The notes under the pieces are model-generated. The model was not told the DNA's origin and made no database searches. It saw only the letters and a program-made list of their open reading frames with translations. A stretch of 64,000 bases of DNA from Microcoleus sp. AS-A8 (GTDB lineage Bacteria > Cyanobacteriota > Cyanobacteriia > Cyanobacteriales > Coleofasciculaceae). Made by a program: the position numbers and the translations under genes. The stretch is taken from positions 62,001 through 126,000 of the forward strand of contig JAMPKV010000003.1 of NCBI GenBank assembly GCA_039962225.1. The letters are read 5' to 3'. Below, one piece after another: positions 56,101 through 63,743 of the stretch (its first letter is position 1; each line of letters starts with the position of its first letter).

Positions 56101-57333
56101 CACCCGACCCAAGATATTCTGAATAGTCGGATTTGACTGGAAATTAGCAGTTTGTCCCGTATCAACGTCAAATTGGGAAAAACTATGGAAGAGGTTGCCT
56201 CCATTAGAAGAGGTTTGTCCTCCAGTTATGTCCAATTGATTACCCGTCGTGTTCACCAGGGTATTCGTGCCATCAGCCGCAGGAAGAATTTGTGCTAAAG
56301 CCGGTGTGACACTGATTGCTCCTAGTAGGGGAAGTGCAGCTAGTGCATGACTAAGGTTCTTCGCTAGGGATTGGATGAAGCGTTTACCCATTCCCGAAAC
56401 CCGCCCGGAGTTTAAACTCCGGGCTAATAGCTCAAGTCCATTGAAATGGACTAAAATCGCCCGATCTCTTGCAGTCGGTTGAAACCGACTTTGGCTACTC
56501 GCTGTGGAATTGATTCCCTGGCGGGTTTGGAGAGAATGAATCAGCCCTGTCTGAACAAGGGGGGCTATGTGTAAGTTCTGACTGGGTTGGGTGGAGAACT
56601 CAGCACCATTGAGCAATGTTACCGGAAAGTTGTCGGCATGTTGGCGGCGCTGGCGTGCCTGCTTGATGGCAACGAGTGCAAAGCGATTTTGCTCGGCTTT
56701 TTGCTGCTGGGAGATGCTCTCTCGGTGAACGCGGTAGTAGTAGAGTGGCTTACTCACCCGTTGTACCTGCGTTACTTCTGAGAGTCGCAGGCATAATTCA
56801 TAATCCTCGCTGACGTAAAACGATTCATTAATACCTCCCACTTGCTCGAATACCGTGCGGCGAATTAGCCGAAAGTGGAAAGTCATGAATTTTCGCAGCA
56901 GTCCGGCTGGGGAATAGGGCAAGCGGCAGCGATTTCCGTAATCGGTGACTTCACCGCGTTCGTTCATCACCAAATAGTCGGTATAAACTAAACCCGTGGC
57001 TGAATGAGCCTCAAGTACGGCGGCTGTCTCTTCCAGTGCTGTCGGTGCTAGGATATCGTCACTGTCTACGAAGCCAATGTAAGTGCCTGTTGTGTGTGCG
57101 ATCGCATCCTTTAGCGCACGTCCTCGTCCTTGATGTTGCGCCGCTACCACTGTTACCCGCGCATCTTGCCTCGCGTAGTTTTGAGCAATCTCTACAGAAC
57201 GATCTGTAGAACCATCATCCCAAACCACTAACTCCAAGTCGCCACGAGTTTGTGCCAGAACACTTTCAATCGCAGCGCCTAGATAACGCTCCCGGTTGTA
57301 AACAGTGATAACGAGGGAAATCGGCACTAGCAT
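50182..57333 (-). CDS. Giant fusion: GT2 glycosyltransferase-haemagglutinin adhesin-CHAT protease
   Basis: A 2383-aa protein. Residues 1-245 form a GT2 glycosyltransferase (ITVYNRERYL, VVWDDGSTDRS, FVDSDD). Residues about 275-314 are encoded by three palindromic repeats. At Met315 (ATG at 56391) a typical signal peptide begins (MGKRFIQSLAKN...LLGAISVTPALAQ). Then come a TPS/filamentous-haemagglutinin N-domain (about 350-470, LMNPAGIIFGSNASL), a long beta-helical repeat region (to about 1820), a Pro-rich linker and a C-terminal CHAT caspase-like domain with His2224 (HLATHGEF) and Cys2267 (LSACRTALG). Cytoplasmic and secreted domains in one chain are topologically odd; the adhesin may be made from the internal ATG. 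Confidence 0.88.
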   Translation of the reverse strand: MLVPISLVITVYNRERYLGAAIESVLAQTRGDLELVVWDDGSTDRSVEIAQNYARQDARVTVVAAQHQGRGRALKDAIAHTTGTYIGFVDSDDILAPTALEETAAVLEAHSATGLVYTDYLVMNERGEVTDYGNRCRLPYSPAGLLRKFMTFHFRLIRRTVFEQVGGINESFYVSEDYELCLRLSEVTQVQRVSKPLYYYRVHRESISQQQKAEQNRFALVAIKQARQRRQHADNFPVTLLNGAEFSTQPSQNLHIAPLVQTGLIHSLQTRQGINSTASSQSRFQPTARDRAILVHFNGLELLARSLNSGRVSGMGKRFIQSLAKNLSHALAALPLLGAISVTPALAQILPAADGTNTLVNTTGNQLDITGGQTSSNGGNLFHSFSQFDVDTGQTANFQSNPTIQNILGRVVSGNASNINGLIQVSGSQANLYLMNPAGIIFGSNASLNVPASFVATTATSIGIGDGWFNAAGTNDYTQLNDTPNAFAFTTSQPGSIVNSGNLAVGAGKDLMLLGGTVVSTGQVNAPSGQIRMAAVPGTSLVRLSQAGSVLSLEVLPPASGSNSPTPWTLPVLSLPQLLTGGGGGNATGLSVNANGQAVLTGSDIIIENGDVVAKNVTAQEATLTANNNLTLVDSRLTTTGDLNLLAQDTVRVRDSVTSPVIVQAGGKLLVQGNQNIDIFALNNPASGLFSGGDMVLRSTNTVGGDAHYFSGGNFWIETLDGSLGNLFSPYDPVIRASGDVNFASYTGASLHIFAGGSVTITGNVTITGVDAVYGLAENVTLSDGTVLAINGATQPTLDIRAGTTAFGTPGIIGGGGFTPGVPGTGGTPTSANISIGNITNNGGVVFLTNQYNPNTSLPGGSISTGQINAAGSSVTLDARNTITPGNITTTNNNIRLNGSVLLPAATTFTNGSTTGDIIINGTVDSAATGTGRLVLAAGGGNITLDNAVGSVNPLFGLQIDSANNVNFNGSVNVGNNDSGGVRGAVDVNHTGVLTTAGNIRAYGAFRQTGTGAVSVGGDIITGGDNDSRLISFQGPVTLTNNATFSSGVSFGIFFNSTLDIGSNTLTLKTNRSIGFEGGNNSVRGTGSLVLAPATPNRNIEIAGSGQADALRLTAVTLAALQNGFSSIVIGGADSSGTITVVNPVTFNDPVIIQAPVGTGSITATGAIFGLDNASITLRANNNITTGNITANPGISIISNSGVIDTSAGILNTSSPFGNGGNIDLSAPISITTGDINSRGLSGTGNISLTSNEINFAQGAFVQGNGTLSLQPFTPSQAIAIGGATDSGVGTLDLLATDLAAIGGGFTSLTIGRSNGSGDITLNPVTFDNPTIIQTSTGAGSITTTPGDIRTNGNNLTLISNQINTSATTIDTGDDYYGGGDINITAPGGITLGNLTAMGSSYYGYSPNPNGGDITLSGPVTLANNNTSITTGISDGLGAGNINFSSTINGTTPGVQSLNLTVGTGTVTLGDAVGGINPLGNLNVTGGNGSQVFVGSDITIANNNLTFDQPVKVTGNATFNAGTGTIGFNSSLATGSNALTLTADEINFAGGANSVTGASNLVLQPFTPSQNIAIAGATDSGTGTLDITTADIAALQNGFNSITIGGANSSGAINILNPVTFFDPVTIQAPQGAGTINATGAITGLDNASITLKANQNITTSNITANPGITIISSNGTIDTSAGILDSSSTTANGGVISLSALDNITTNNLTSHSDTGAGGDITLNSQTGIINSANLDASGNTRGGNITVIAQQQITAGQLNSSAVTGDGGNVLLDPIGDIQVDSINAQGGTSGKGGTVDITTNQFFRAVGIFSDRNGINASISTAGGTGSGDIIIRHDGGARDIPFNVGDATINGTAGAITTGSANSILPLQSFPGAYTQGNIQIITQNPPPSPQPPTLLPATPSPSPKPDTNRVPKDIQGENIAPQGINTISASAIVLLNTTSIVREDIDQAISDGQVEKAIALVEQLRMQEFQNHFEGNLTSDTGESGSVEQTQAVLSDIATNTGKTPAVIYVFTQPDQLQLILVTPKDKPLLKTVYQANKDTLLKTAAKFRSQVTEPRSKTGYQQTAKQLYQWLVEPLEAELKAKKIDTLVFSMDGGLRSIPMAALYDGKQFLVEKYSIGLIPSINLTDTRYGDVKTTEVLAMGASRFTEQDPLPAVPIELSTLVGKQNLAAENRELLPANQSSSQGLWTGKSFLNQGFTLANLKAQRDQTPFGVIHLATHGEFNLGAPRNSYIQLSDSKLRLDQLRQMGWNNPPVELLVLSACRTALGNEDAEFGFGGLAVAAGVKSAIASLWYVSDEGTLGLITEFYQQLKTAPIKAEALRQAQIAMIKGQVRIEEGQLRGIGQGESIPLPPELAEIDNKEFSHPYYWSAFTMIGSPW
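56403..56490. repeat. Three tandem palindromic repeats at the fusion junction
   Basis: A 22-bp perfect palindrome (56403-56424, core GGAGTTTAAACTCC) is followed by AGTCCATT-GA-AATGGACT (56435-56452) and AGTCGGTT-GA-AACCGACT (56473-56490). All are REP-like cyanobacterial elements. They lie in frame between the glycosyltransferase and the signal peptide of the adhesin, and encode the linker QPTARDRAILVHFNGLELLA. Confidence 0.85.
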
Positions 57334-57616
57334 AATTAATGTTCCAGCTAAAACTCAAGAGGACTGAGCCAAGGAAAAGGAGTAGAGCACACCGATAAAC
57401 ATTCTGTAGCTATCCTTACAGGATGAAGCGACGTTGGTACAGTACATCCTGGCAGGGGCTTTGAGAACTAGACTTTTGGCGAATCAAGCCATACTCCCAT
57501 GAGGGTTAAGGTGGATTCTATAGATTGCCTTAACGGAATGAACACAGGATTATCGTCTTGATTTAGAGTAGACCAAGCTGGAAGAGAGCCTGTAATACAG
57601 CTTAAGGAAGTGTACT

Positions 57617-58384
57617 GTGTCCAAAATTGTATCGATTCACTCGTTTCGGGGAGGAACTGGCAAATCAAACTCAACAGCAAATCTCGCTGCGCTTGTTGCC
57701 CGTTCGGGAAAGCGAGTAGGTATTGTTGACACGGATATCCAATCCCCAGGGATTCATGTTCTTTTTGGTTTCAATGACGAGAAAATAAAATACACCCTCA
57801 ACGATTACTTGTGGGGCAACTGTGCGATCGAAGAAACAGCCTATGACGTTAGTTCGGTTTTAAAAGAAAAAGCCAGTCAACGTAACAAAATTTATCTGAT
57901 TCCCTCTAGTATCAAAGCTCGTGATATTACCCGAATCCTGCGGGAAGGCTTTGATTTTGGCATGTTAAATGATGGTTTCCAAGACCTAATTGATGAGCTT
58001 GAATTGGATTATTTGTTTATTGATACCCATCCCGGTTTAAATGAAGAAACCTTACTCTCTCTCACGATTTCCGATATACTGGTTCTGATTTTGCGTCCCG
58101 ATAATCAAGACTTTCAAGGCACTGCTGTCACTGTCGAAGTAGCCCGTAAGCTGCAAGTCCCTAAAATGTTACTCCTGATTAATAAGGCGTTACCAGCCTT
58201 AGATTTTGATGCCTTACGACAACAGGTAGAGAAAATTTACAATGCTCCAGTGGCGGGAATCTTGCCCCTTTCCGAAGAGATGGTGCAACTCGCCAGCAGC
58301 GATCTCTTTTGCCTACGCTACCCCAACCACCCGATTAGCCAGGAGATGCAAAAAGTTGCTAAGCAAATTATGCAATCTAACTGA
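57617..58384 (+). CDS. MinD/ParA-like ATPase
   Basis: A 255-aa deviant Walker ATPase. The P-loop is FRGGTGKSNSTANLA (9-23), with Arg where KGG-type proteins have Lys. The switch I Asp is in VDTDIQSPGIHVL, and the Walker B-like block is YLFIDTHPGLNEETLL. There is no amphipathic MinD membrane tail. The GTG start at 57617 is preceded by AAGGAAG. It is transcribed away from the giant CHAT fusion (284 bp apart) and toward a winged-helix gene and a TPR-CHAT gene. It may position or regulate a surface/CHAT complex; partners are inferred from order only. Confidence 0.88.
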   Translation: MSKIVSIHSFRGGTGKSNSTANLAALVARSGKRVGIVDTDIQSPGIHVLFGFNDEKIKYTLNDYLWGNCAIEETAYDVSSVLKEKASQRNKIYLIPSSIKARDITRILREGFDFGMLNDGFQDLIDELELDYLFIDTHPGLNEETLLSLTISDILVLILRPDNQDFQGTAVTVEVARKLQVPKMLLLINKALPALDFDALRQQVEKIYNAPVAGILPLSEEMVQLASSDLFCLRYPNHPISQEMQKVAKQIMQSN

Positions 58385-58740
58385 ATAGCACTAAAATCAG
58401 CACATATCTGTTAGCCTGATATCTTGTCTCCTGGTTAGTCGCCGTAGAGTGAGCCATACCTACCCATGCTATGGCTGGATTGTTTCAGAGTTTAGACACG
58501 GCCTACCTTACATTAATCCAGTCTCTTAGGAAGGGTACAAGATATCAGTGAATGGAAGGGTATAAAACGGGTAGCCAGTGGCTGCCTAATTTTTCATTGA
58601 ATTTAGTACACATCGCCAAGATCACTGGACATAGAACAAGCATTAAATCCCCAAAAAATAGGATACATTTGCTGTTTAATTGTCAGACATATGCGGGAGA
58701 GTACTAATTGCCATTTTGCAACTTATAAGGAAAGAATCTT
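58385..58740. other. Gap between MinD-like and winged-helix genes
   Basis: No gene, no strong hairpin. The winged-helix gene probably has its own promoter here, because a gap of 356 bp argues against simple read-through from the ATPase gene. Confidence 0.4.
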
Positions 58741-59067
58741 ATGAGCGAGAAGCCATTTAATCCCTCAGAAACCGGAGACGGAGAGAATGAAACTAACTCC
58801 GGTCTGAGCATGACTGATGTTCTGACGTTACCTGATGTTGAACAGAAAATCGTCACTTGGATCGTGCGAAAAAAAGAAGTGAGTCTGGCTGAAGTAGCCG
58901 CTTATATGGAACACGAAGAGGAAAGTATTTCCACAACACTGAATGCCCTAAAAGAGCAAGGCTTTGTGCAAGAATTGGAGGTAGAAGGAGAACGACACTA
59001 CCGTCCTTGCCTTGCGCCTAAACAGAAGAGTCGGGCTTCTAAAAACCTTTGGCAAGCTCTAGATTAG
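58741..59067 (+). CDS. Winged-helix DNA-binding protein (MarR/TrmB-like)
   Basis: A 108-aa protein. The disordered acidic N-terminus (SETGDGENETNSG) is followed by one winged helix-turn-helix: DVEQKIVTWIVRKKEVSLAEVAAYM, EHEEESISTTLNALKEQGFVQEL, then the wing EVEGERHYRPC. The tail is basic (KQKSRASKNLW). It could repress the local genes. AAGGAAAG precedes the ATG. It sits 103 bp ahead of the TPR-CHAT gene, on the same strand. Confidence 0.8.
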   Translation: MSEKPFNPSETGDGENETNSGLSMTDVLTLPDVEQKIVTWIVRKKEVSLAEVAAYMEHEEESISTTLNALKEQGFVQELEVEGERHYRPCLAPKQKSRASKNLWQALD

Positions 59068-59169
59068 AGGTATCAATCGATAGCAAAAATATGGGTTAAG
59101 TCGCCCATATCTCAGGAAATATAGTGATAATTTGCCTAGTACACCCATCACTGTGGAGGGGTTTGGGTT

Positions 59170-61704
59170 GTGGCGAAGAAAATTTTGCCATCTGTCTATC
59201 CGTTGATTTGGCTACAAAAGACAGTCTGTCTTAGCCAAGTGTCTGTGTGCAAGCATCGTTACAAACGAAGTTGGGCAAAAACCAGGGGATTTGTGCCCTT
59301 AATGATGGCTTTTTTAACCTCCCTAACACCGCTATGGATTTGTGCTTCTTTCTCTACATCCTCGGTTTTGGCACAAACCCCAGATGCCCAAAATTATCAT
59401 GCAGATTTATTGCTGAATTTAGGGATTCGGCAACATAAAACGGGTCAATTTGCAGCGTCATTAGAGTCATTGCAGAAGGCGCTCAAACTTTATCAAAATT
59501 TGGGTGATGCTCAAGGCATTGCTCGTTGTTTCGGTAATTTGGGCGATACCTACTTTTCTATGGGGCAATACGGACAAGCTGCGGGGTTTTATCATCAGAG
59601 TTTGGTACTCAAAAAGGCAGTTGGCGATCGCACAGGTGAGGTTGAGGCGCTACTCGGTTTAAGCAAGGCTTATTTGTACTTAGGGCAAGAAGAGAGGGCA
59701 AAGAAGTTTGAGCAGCAAGCGCAAGTCATTCGGCGAGAGATTGGCAATCCCAGACGGCAAGCCGCTTTTTTGAACAATTTGGCTCTAGATTCCCAGTCAC
59801 AAGGGCAATACCAAGAAGCGATCGCGTTTCATCTTCAACAACTCGCGATCGCACGGGAAACTGGCGATACAAGCTTAGCCGCTGAATCTCTGCAAAAGCT
59901 AGCACAGGCTTATGAGTTGTCGGGGCAATCCCAAAAAGCGATCGAGTTGTATCAGCAACAACTGGAGTTCGCCCAGAAATCAAATAATAATGCTTTGCAA
60001 GCTATTGCTCTAAGTCAGTTAGCAAAGGCTTACGAGTCGCTGGGACAACAACCAAAAGCGCTCGAATTGTATCAGCAACAGTTGGAAATAGCCAGGAAAT
60101 CGGGTAATCCTGCTCAAGAAGCGATCGCCCTCAACCAATTAGCGATCACCTTCGAGTCTCAAGGGCAATTTTCCAAGGCGATCGAGTTATATCAACAACA
60201 ATTGGAAGCAGCGAAAAAAACAAATAATCGTTTAGGAGAAGGCACAGCTTTAAACAATCTTGCACTCGCTTCCCTCAAAGCCAACAATCTCACCGAAACT
60301 CAGCCGAAACTTCTGGATGCGCTTCAAGTTTGGGACGCCATACGCTCCACACTCGGAAGTAACGATAATTATTCTGCTGAACAGACTAGAACGTATCGCT
60401 TACTACAACAAGTTCACATCGCTCAAAATCAGCCCGAAGCCGCCTTGGAAATAGCGGAACAGGGGCGAGTTAAAGAAATTGTTCAGTTACTTAATCTACG
60501 GTTATCTTCTGAACCCGTAGGAACAGGTTTAAAAGCGGCTCCTCCTCAAATTACTCTACCTACACTCCTAGAAATCAAACAAATTGCTAAGGCACAAAAG
60601 GCCACACTGGTTGAGTATTCGGTTATTTCTGATCAAGAACTATTTGTTTGGGTGATTCAGCCGTCAGGAGAAATTGCATTCCGCCGCATTAATATTAAAG
60701 AGCAAAAAACGGTCTATCCTATTTCCTCACTACAAAAGGTTGTTAACAATAGCCTGGAAGCGATCGGTGTCAAGAGTAAAAGCAGCACAAACGCAGCAGA
60801 ACCAACCGATAAGACATCCCAGACTCAACTCTTGTTGCAACTCAATCAGCTACTTATTAAACCTATTGAAGACCTTTTACCCAAAGACTCCAAAGCTCAT
60901 GTTATTTTTATTCCGCACCAAGAACTATTCTTCGTTCCTTTCCCGGCATTAGTCGATATTACAGGCAAATCCCTGATTGAAAAACATACAATTTTAACTT
61001 CTCCAGCGATTCAGATACTAGCCTTAACAAAAGAGCAGCGGAAACAAGTATCAGGAAATAAAGTCCTGGTAATTGGTAATCCAACGATGCCGAATATGAC
61101 AGTAGGGGGAGGCGAATCATCGCAGTCTTTACCGCCCTTGTTGAGAGGAGAACAGGAATCCCTAGAAATTGCCCAATTCCTAAAAACTCAACCCCTGATT
61201 GGTAACCAAGCAACCAAAAGCGCTTTCTTAGAACAATTGCCAAACTCAAGAACGATACATTTAGCAACTTACGGATTACTGGATGACATTAAGCGTCAAG
61301 GTGTACCGGGGGGAATTGCTCTAGCACCAGCGGGTAATGATAACGGTATACTCACCGCTGCTGAAATCCTTAACTTGTACGAGCAAACTAAAGACAAAAA
61401 ATCACCTTTACGGGCTGAACTCGTCGTCCTCAGTGCAGGTAACATAGGAGCTGGAAAACTCACAAGTGATGGCTTAATGGGTCTATCGATGTCGCTAATT
61501 GCTGCGGGTGTTCCTAGTATAGTGATGTCTTTTGGTTCCGCATCGGATGCCTCAACAACGGACTTAATGATTGAGTTTTATCGGCAGCTAAAGCAGACAG
61601 ATGATAAAGCTCAAGCGTTGCGCCAATCCATGCTAACTACGATGAAAAAATATCCTAACTCTAGGGCATGGGCAGCATTTACATTGATGGGTGAAGCCAA
61701 ATAA
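59170..61704 (+). CDS. TPR-CHAT protein with a degenerate (inactive) CHAT domain
   Basis: An 844-aa exported protein. A long N-region leads to a signal peptide ending SSVLAQ (about residue 69). It is followed by TPR units to about 430, the last ones nearly identical in DNA (KAIELYQQQLE repeated), and a CHAT domain (about 530-840). The catalytic dyad is lost: the expected ATHG His is Tyr701 (HLATYGLL), and the expected SAC Cys is Gly757 (VVLSAGNIG). The fold motifs around them are intact (AAGVPSIVMSFG, WAAFTLMG). The GTG start at 59170 is supported by GGAGG at 59154-59158. It may act as a pseudoprotease, substrate trap or regulator. Confidence 0.9.
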   Translation: MAKKILPSVYPLIWLQKTVCLSQVSVCKHRYKRSWAKTRGFVPLMMAFLTSLTPLWICASFSTSSVLAQTPDAQNYHADLLLNLGIRQHKTGQFAASLESLQKALKLYQNLGDAQGIARCFGNLGDTYFSMGQYGQAAGFYHQSLVLKKAVGDRTGEVEALLGLSKAYLYLGQEERAKKFEQQAQVIRREIGNPRRQAAFLNNLALDSQSQGQYQEAIAFHLQQLAIARETGDTSLAAESLQKLAQAYELSGQSQKAIELYQQQLEFAQKSNNNALQAIALSQLAKAYESLGQQPKALELYQQQLEIARKSGNPAQEAIALNQLAITFESQGQFSKAIELYQQQLEAAKKTNNRLGEGTALNNLALASLKANNLTETQPKLLDALQVWDAIRSTLGSNDNYSAEQTRTYRLLQQVHIAQNQPEAALEIAEQGRVKEIVQLLNLRLSSEPVGTGLKAAPPQITLPTLLEIKQIAKAQKATLVEYSVISDQELFVWVIQPSGEIAFRRINIKEQKTVYPISSLQKVVNNSLEAIGVKSKSSTNAAEPTDKTSQTQLLLQLNQLLIKPIEDLLPKDSKAHVIFIPHQELFFVPFPALVDITGKSLIEKHTILTSPAIQILALTKEQRKQVSGNKVLVIGNPTMPNMTVGGGESSQSLPPLLRGEQESLEIAQFLKTQPLIGNQATKSAFLEQLPNSRTIHLATYGLLDDIKRQGVPGGIALAPAGNDNGILTAAEILNLYEQTKDKKSPLRAELVVLSAGNIGAGKLTSDGLMGLSMSLIAAGVPSIVMSFGSASDASTTDLMIEFYRQLKQTDDKAQALRQSMLTTMKKYPNSRAWAAFTLMGEAK

Positions 61705-61824
61705 TTGTTGTCATGCCTTAAAACCAGGCTATTAGGGTTCGCGTCAGTTTTCTATACGGAATCGGCAATCTTTAGCTTGTAGTGAATTAGGCACTGAGCA
61801 AGAAGCTGAGGACAAAGAGGAAAA

Positions 61825-62193
61825 ATGAAGTTGAACCGGAATTGGGTTATAGCTTTTGGTTTGTACTTCTTGGTTTTGCTAACCATCATCGGTTTGGCTT
61901 ATTGGGGGATTTTACCTGTCAAAGTTTCAGCTATCCCCTTTTATGACACTATCGGACACTTTATCTTATTGGGCAGTGCTTCTTACTTGGGTCATAAAGC
62001 GCTAGGGGGACAGATGATTACAATTTGGCTGTTTCCTTTTGCCCTTCCCTTAGCACCCCTTATCATTAGCGTTTTTGCCGCTGTGGATGAGAGTTTGCAA
62101 GCACTTTCGCCGCTTCGCACCAGCACTCTGTCAGACATGACGGCTAACTTAGTTGGAATCTGGGCTTTTTATGGGCTAGCCGTGTGGAAATAA
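61825..62193 (+). CDS. VanZ-like family membrane protein
   Basis: A 122-aa protein with four hydrophobic segments. The VanZ-like signature blocks are DTIGHFILLGSASYL (about 41-55), AAVDESLQALSPLRTSTLSDMTANLVGI (about 87-114). Members occur widely, and most have nothing to do with teicoplanin resistance. Function is unknown. It is a stand-alone gene, with no clear operon partner. Confidence 0.85.
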   Translation: MKLNRNWVIAFGLYFLVLLTIIGLAYWGILPVKVSAIPFYDTIGHFILLGSASYLGHKALGGQMITIWLFPFALPLAPLIISVFAAVDESLQALSPLRTSTLSDMTANLVGIWAFYGLAVWK

Positions 62194-62430
62194 GGGCATA
62201 GACGGAACTGAGGATTGCTTTCAAGGGGGTGACGACGGCTCAAGTCAAGTCGCTTTTGAACATTATGAGTATCTTGTTGGAATCTTTATAATACATCGGC
62301 TTAGCTTATCCTGTTCTTAATATTTTCTTTGCTATCACAGAAGTAGGCGAATAAAGAAATTAAGTACTTAATGAATACTTGCCTGCATTAAATTTTTTCC
62401 TAAACTCTCGAATGCGACGGGGTGGCTAAT

Positions 62431-62562
62431 ATGTCTACGCGCTATAACCAAAACCATTCTCCTCTGCAAAGAATTGTCTACACAAAAGTCAACGTCAACG
62501 GTAAAGTTCAGTTAGTGCCCTTAGAGCTGTATGCAGATGGCTCTGTGAAGCGAGCGAACTAA
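62431..62562 (+). CDS. Small conserved-looking protein, 43 aa
   Basis: The frame begins ATG at 62431 after GGGGTGG and encodes MSTRYNQNHSPLQRIVYTKV followed by NVNGKVQLVPLELYADGSVK and RAN. It is basic, beta-strand-like and looks protein-coding. A perfect intrinsic terminator 80 bp after the stop supports a separate transcript. Small proteins of this style occur in cyanobacteria; function is unknown. Confidence 0.65.
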   Translation: MSTRYNQNHSPLQRIVYTKVNVNGKVQLVPLELYADGSVKRAN

Positions 62563-62907
62563 CTCAAACTCGGTTTGACACTTGATAGCCTTTCGAGTTT
62601 CAACATTGTCCAGTAGAGATAGAAATAGAGATAGAGATATATATAGAGACGCGTGAAATGCTATAATCGCGTCTCTATTTTCTTTTGTATTAACCGGATT
62701 GAAGCAAGGCCGTGGGTGTAACGCAGACGAGGAGAGCCTCGCGCTCGTTAGTTCCCTATTGAGAAGAGAGCATTCCGACGGGCAGAGTAGAGCCTATAGT
62801 GTCACGTTGGAGCAATCTGAAAAATCGGCTAGCTTTAAGTGTCCGGATCGGATAGCCTTCATATTGTTAGTGAGAAGTGTGATGTGAGGATACTCAAGAA
62901 CTGGGCT
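62563..62907. other. Gap before the WecG/TagA gene
   Basis: It contains the terminator and the ATAGAG tract, then the promoter region of the next gene. No further feature was identified. Confidence 0.4.
62643..62686 (+). terminator. Rho-independent terminator after the 43-aa gene
   Basis: ATAGAGACGCG (62643-62653) pairs perfectly with CGCGTCTCTAT (62668-62678) across a 14-nt loop and is followed by TTTCTTTT. The stem overlaps the end of an ATAGAG microsatellite-like tract (62613-62650). Confidence 0.85.
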
Positions 62908-63642
62908 ATGGTTGAGGCACCCAAACAATTTTCCGTGCTGGGTCTACCTGTTCACCTGTTAGATGACTATGACCACTGGCTAGGGACTCGTCTACACCAG
63001 AGGCTTGGCAATCATGTGGTGACCCTGAATGCAGAAATGGCAATACAGGCAGAACACAATGATGTTCTCGCTGGAATTATCCGAAAAGCAGACCTGGTGA
63101 TTCCTGATGGTTCTGGGGTCATTCTTTACTTATGGCTTCAGGGTCAACGAGGGCGACGCTGTCCGGGAATTGAACTGGCTGAGTCTGTACTGCGGCAGGC
63201 TGGGGAATTAGGCAAGTCTTGCCCAGTTGTTTTCTACGGGGGTTCTCCTGGCGTTGCTCAAAAGGGCGCGAAGATTTGGCAAGACAAGCTTCCAGAACTG
63301 ACGATCACAGGAATTGAACACGGTTACCTGTCACCCGAAGAAGAGCAGAAATTCAAGCAAACGCTCAAAGATCAGCAACCTGGTTTGATTTTGGTTGGCT
63401 TGGGTGTTCCTCGCCAAGAGTTGTGGATTGCCCAAAATCGCCACCTGTGCCCTCAAGCGACTTGGATTGGGGTCGGGGGTAGTTTTGATATTTGGGCGGG
63501 TATTAAAACTCGTGCGCCTGTCTGGTTGCGTGAGAATCACTTGGAATGGTTGTATCGGCTGTATCAAGAACCTTGGCGTTGGCGGCGAATGATGGCTTTG
63601 CCCCAATTTGCCCTGAAAGCGATTGGTCAACGCTTGGCTTGA
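62908..63642 (+). CDS. WecG/TagA/CpsF-family glycosyltransferase
   Basis: About 244 aa from the ATG at 62908 (the frame opens 23 codons earlier at a GTG). Family motifs are VVTLNAEMAIQA, VIPDGSGVILYLW, GLGVPRQELWIAQN, GVGGSFDIWAG and the basic C-terminal APVWLRENHLEWLYRLYQEPWRWRRM, which helps membrane binding. It transfers a ManNAc-type sugar to a lipid-linked intermediate in wall or exopolysaccharide synthesis. The polysaccharide genes it serves are not adjacent in this window. Confidence 0.92.
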   Translation: MVEAPKQFSVLGLPVHLLDDYDHWLGTRLHQRLGNHVVTLNAEMAIQAEHNDVLAGIIRKADLVIPDGSGVILYLWLQGQRGRRCPGIELAESVLRQAGELGKSCPVVFYGGSPGVAQKGAKIWQDKLPELTITGIEHGYLSPEEEQKFKQTLKDQQPGLILVGLGVPRQELWIAQNRHLCPQATWIGVGGSFDIWAGIKTRAPVWLRENHLEWLYRLYQEPWRWRRMMALPQFALKAIGQRLA

Positions 63643-63668
63643 ACAAAATATTTGCCCAAAAATGGGGT

Positions 63669-63694
63669 TGGGTAGGGTTACCTGCCCACTTTTT
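63669..63694 (+). terminator. Intrinsic terminator after the WecG/TagA gene
   Basis: TGGGTAGG (63669-63676) pairs with CCTGCCCA (63681-63688), one T-G pair, with a 4-nt loop. It is followed by C and TTTTT (63690-63694). It separates this gene from ftsE. Confidence 0.75.
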
Positions 63695-63743
63695 GTATTA
63701 AGGTATTGGATTCACGATTTATTTCATTTGCGATCGCTTGTCT

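Noticed and set aside
62613..62650. ATAGAG tract as a CRISPR or phase-variation repeat
   Set aside because: It is short, not spaced like CRISPR, not inside a gene, and overlaps a terminator stem.
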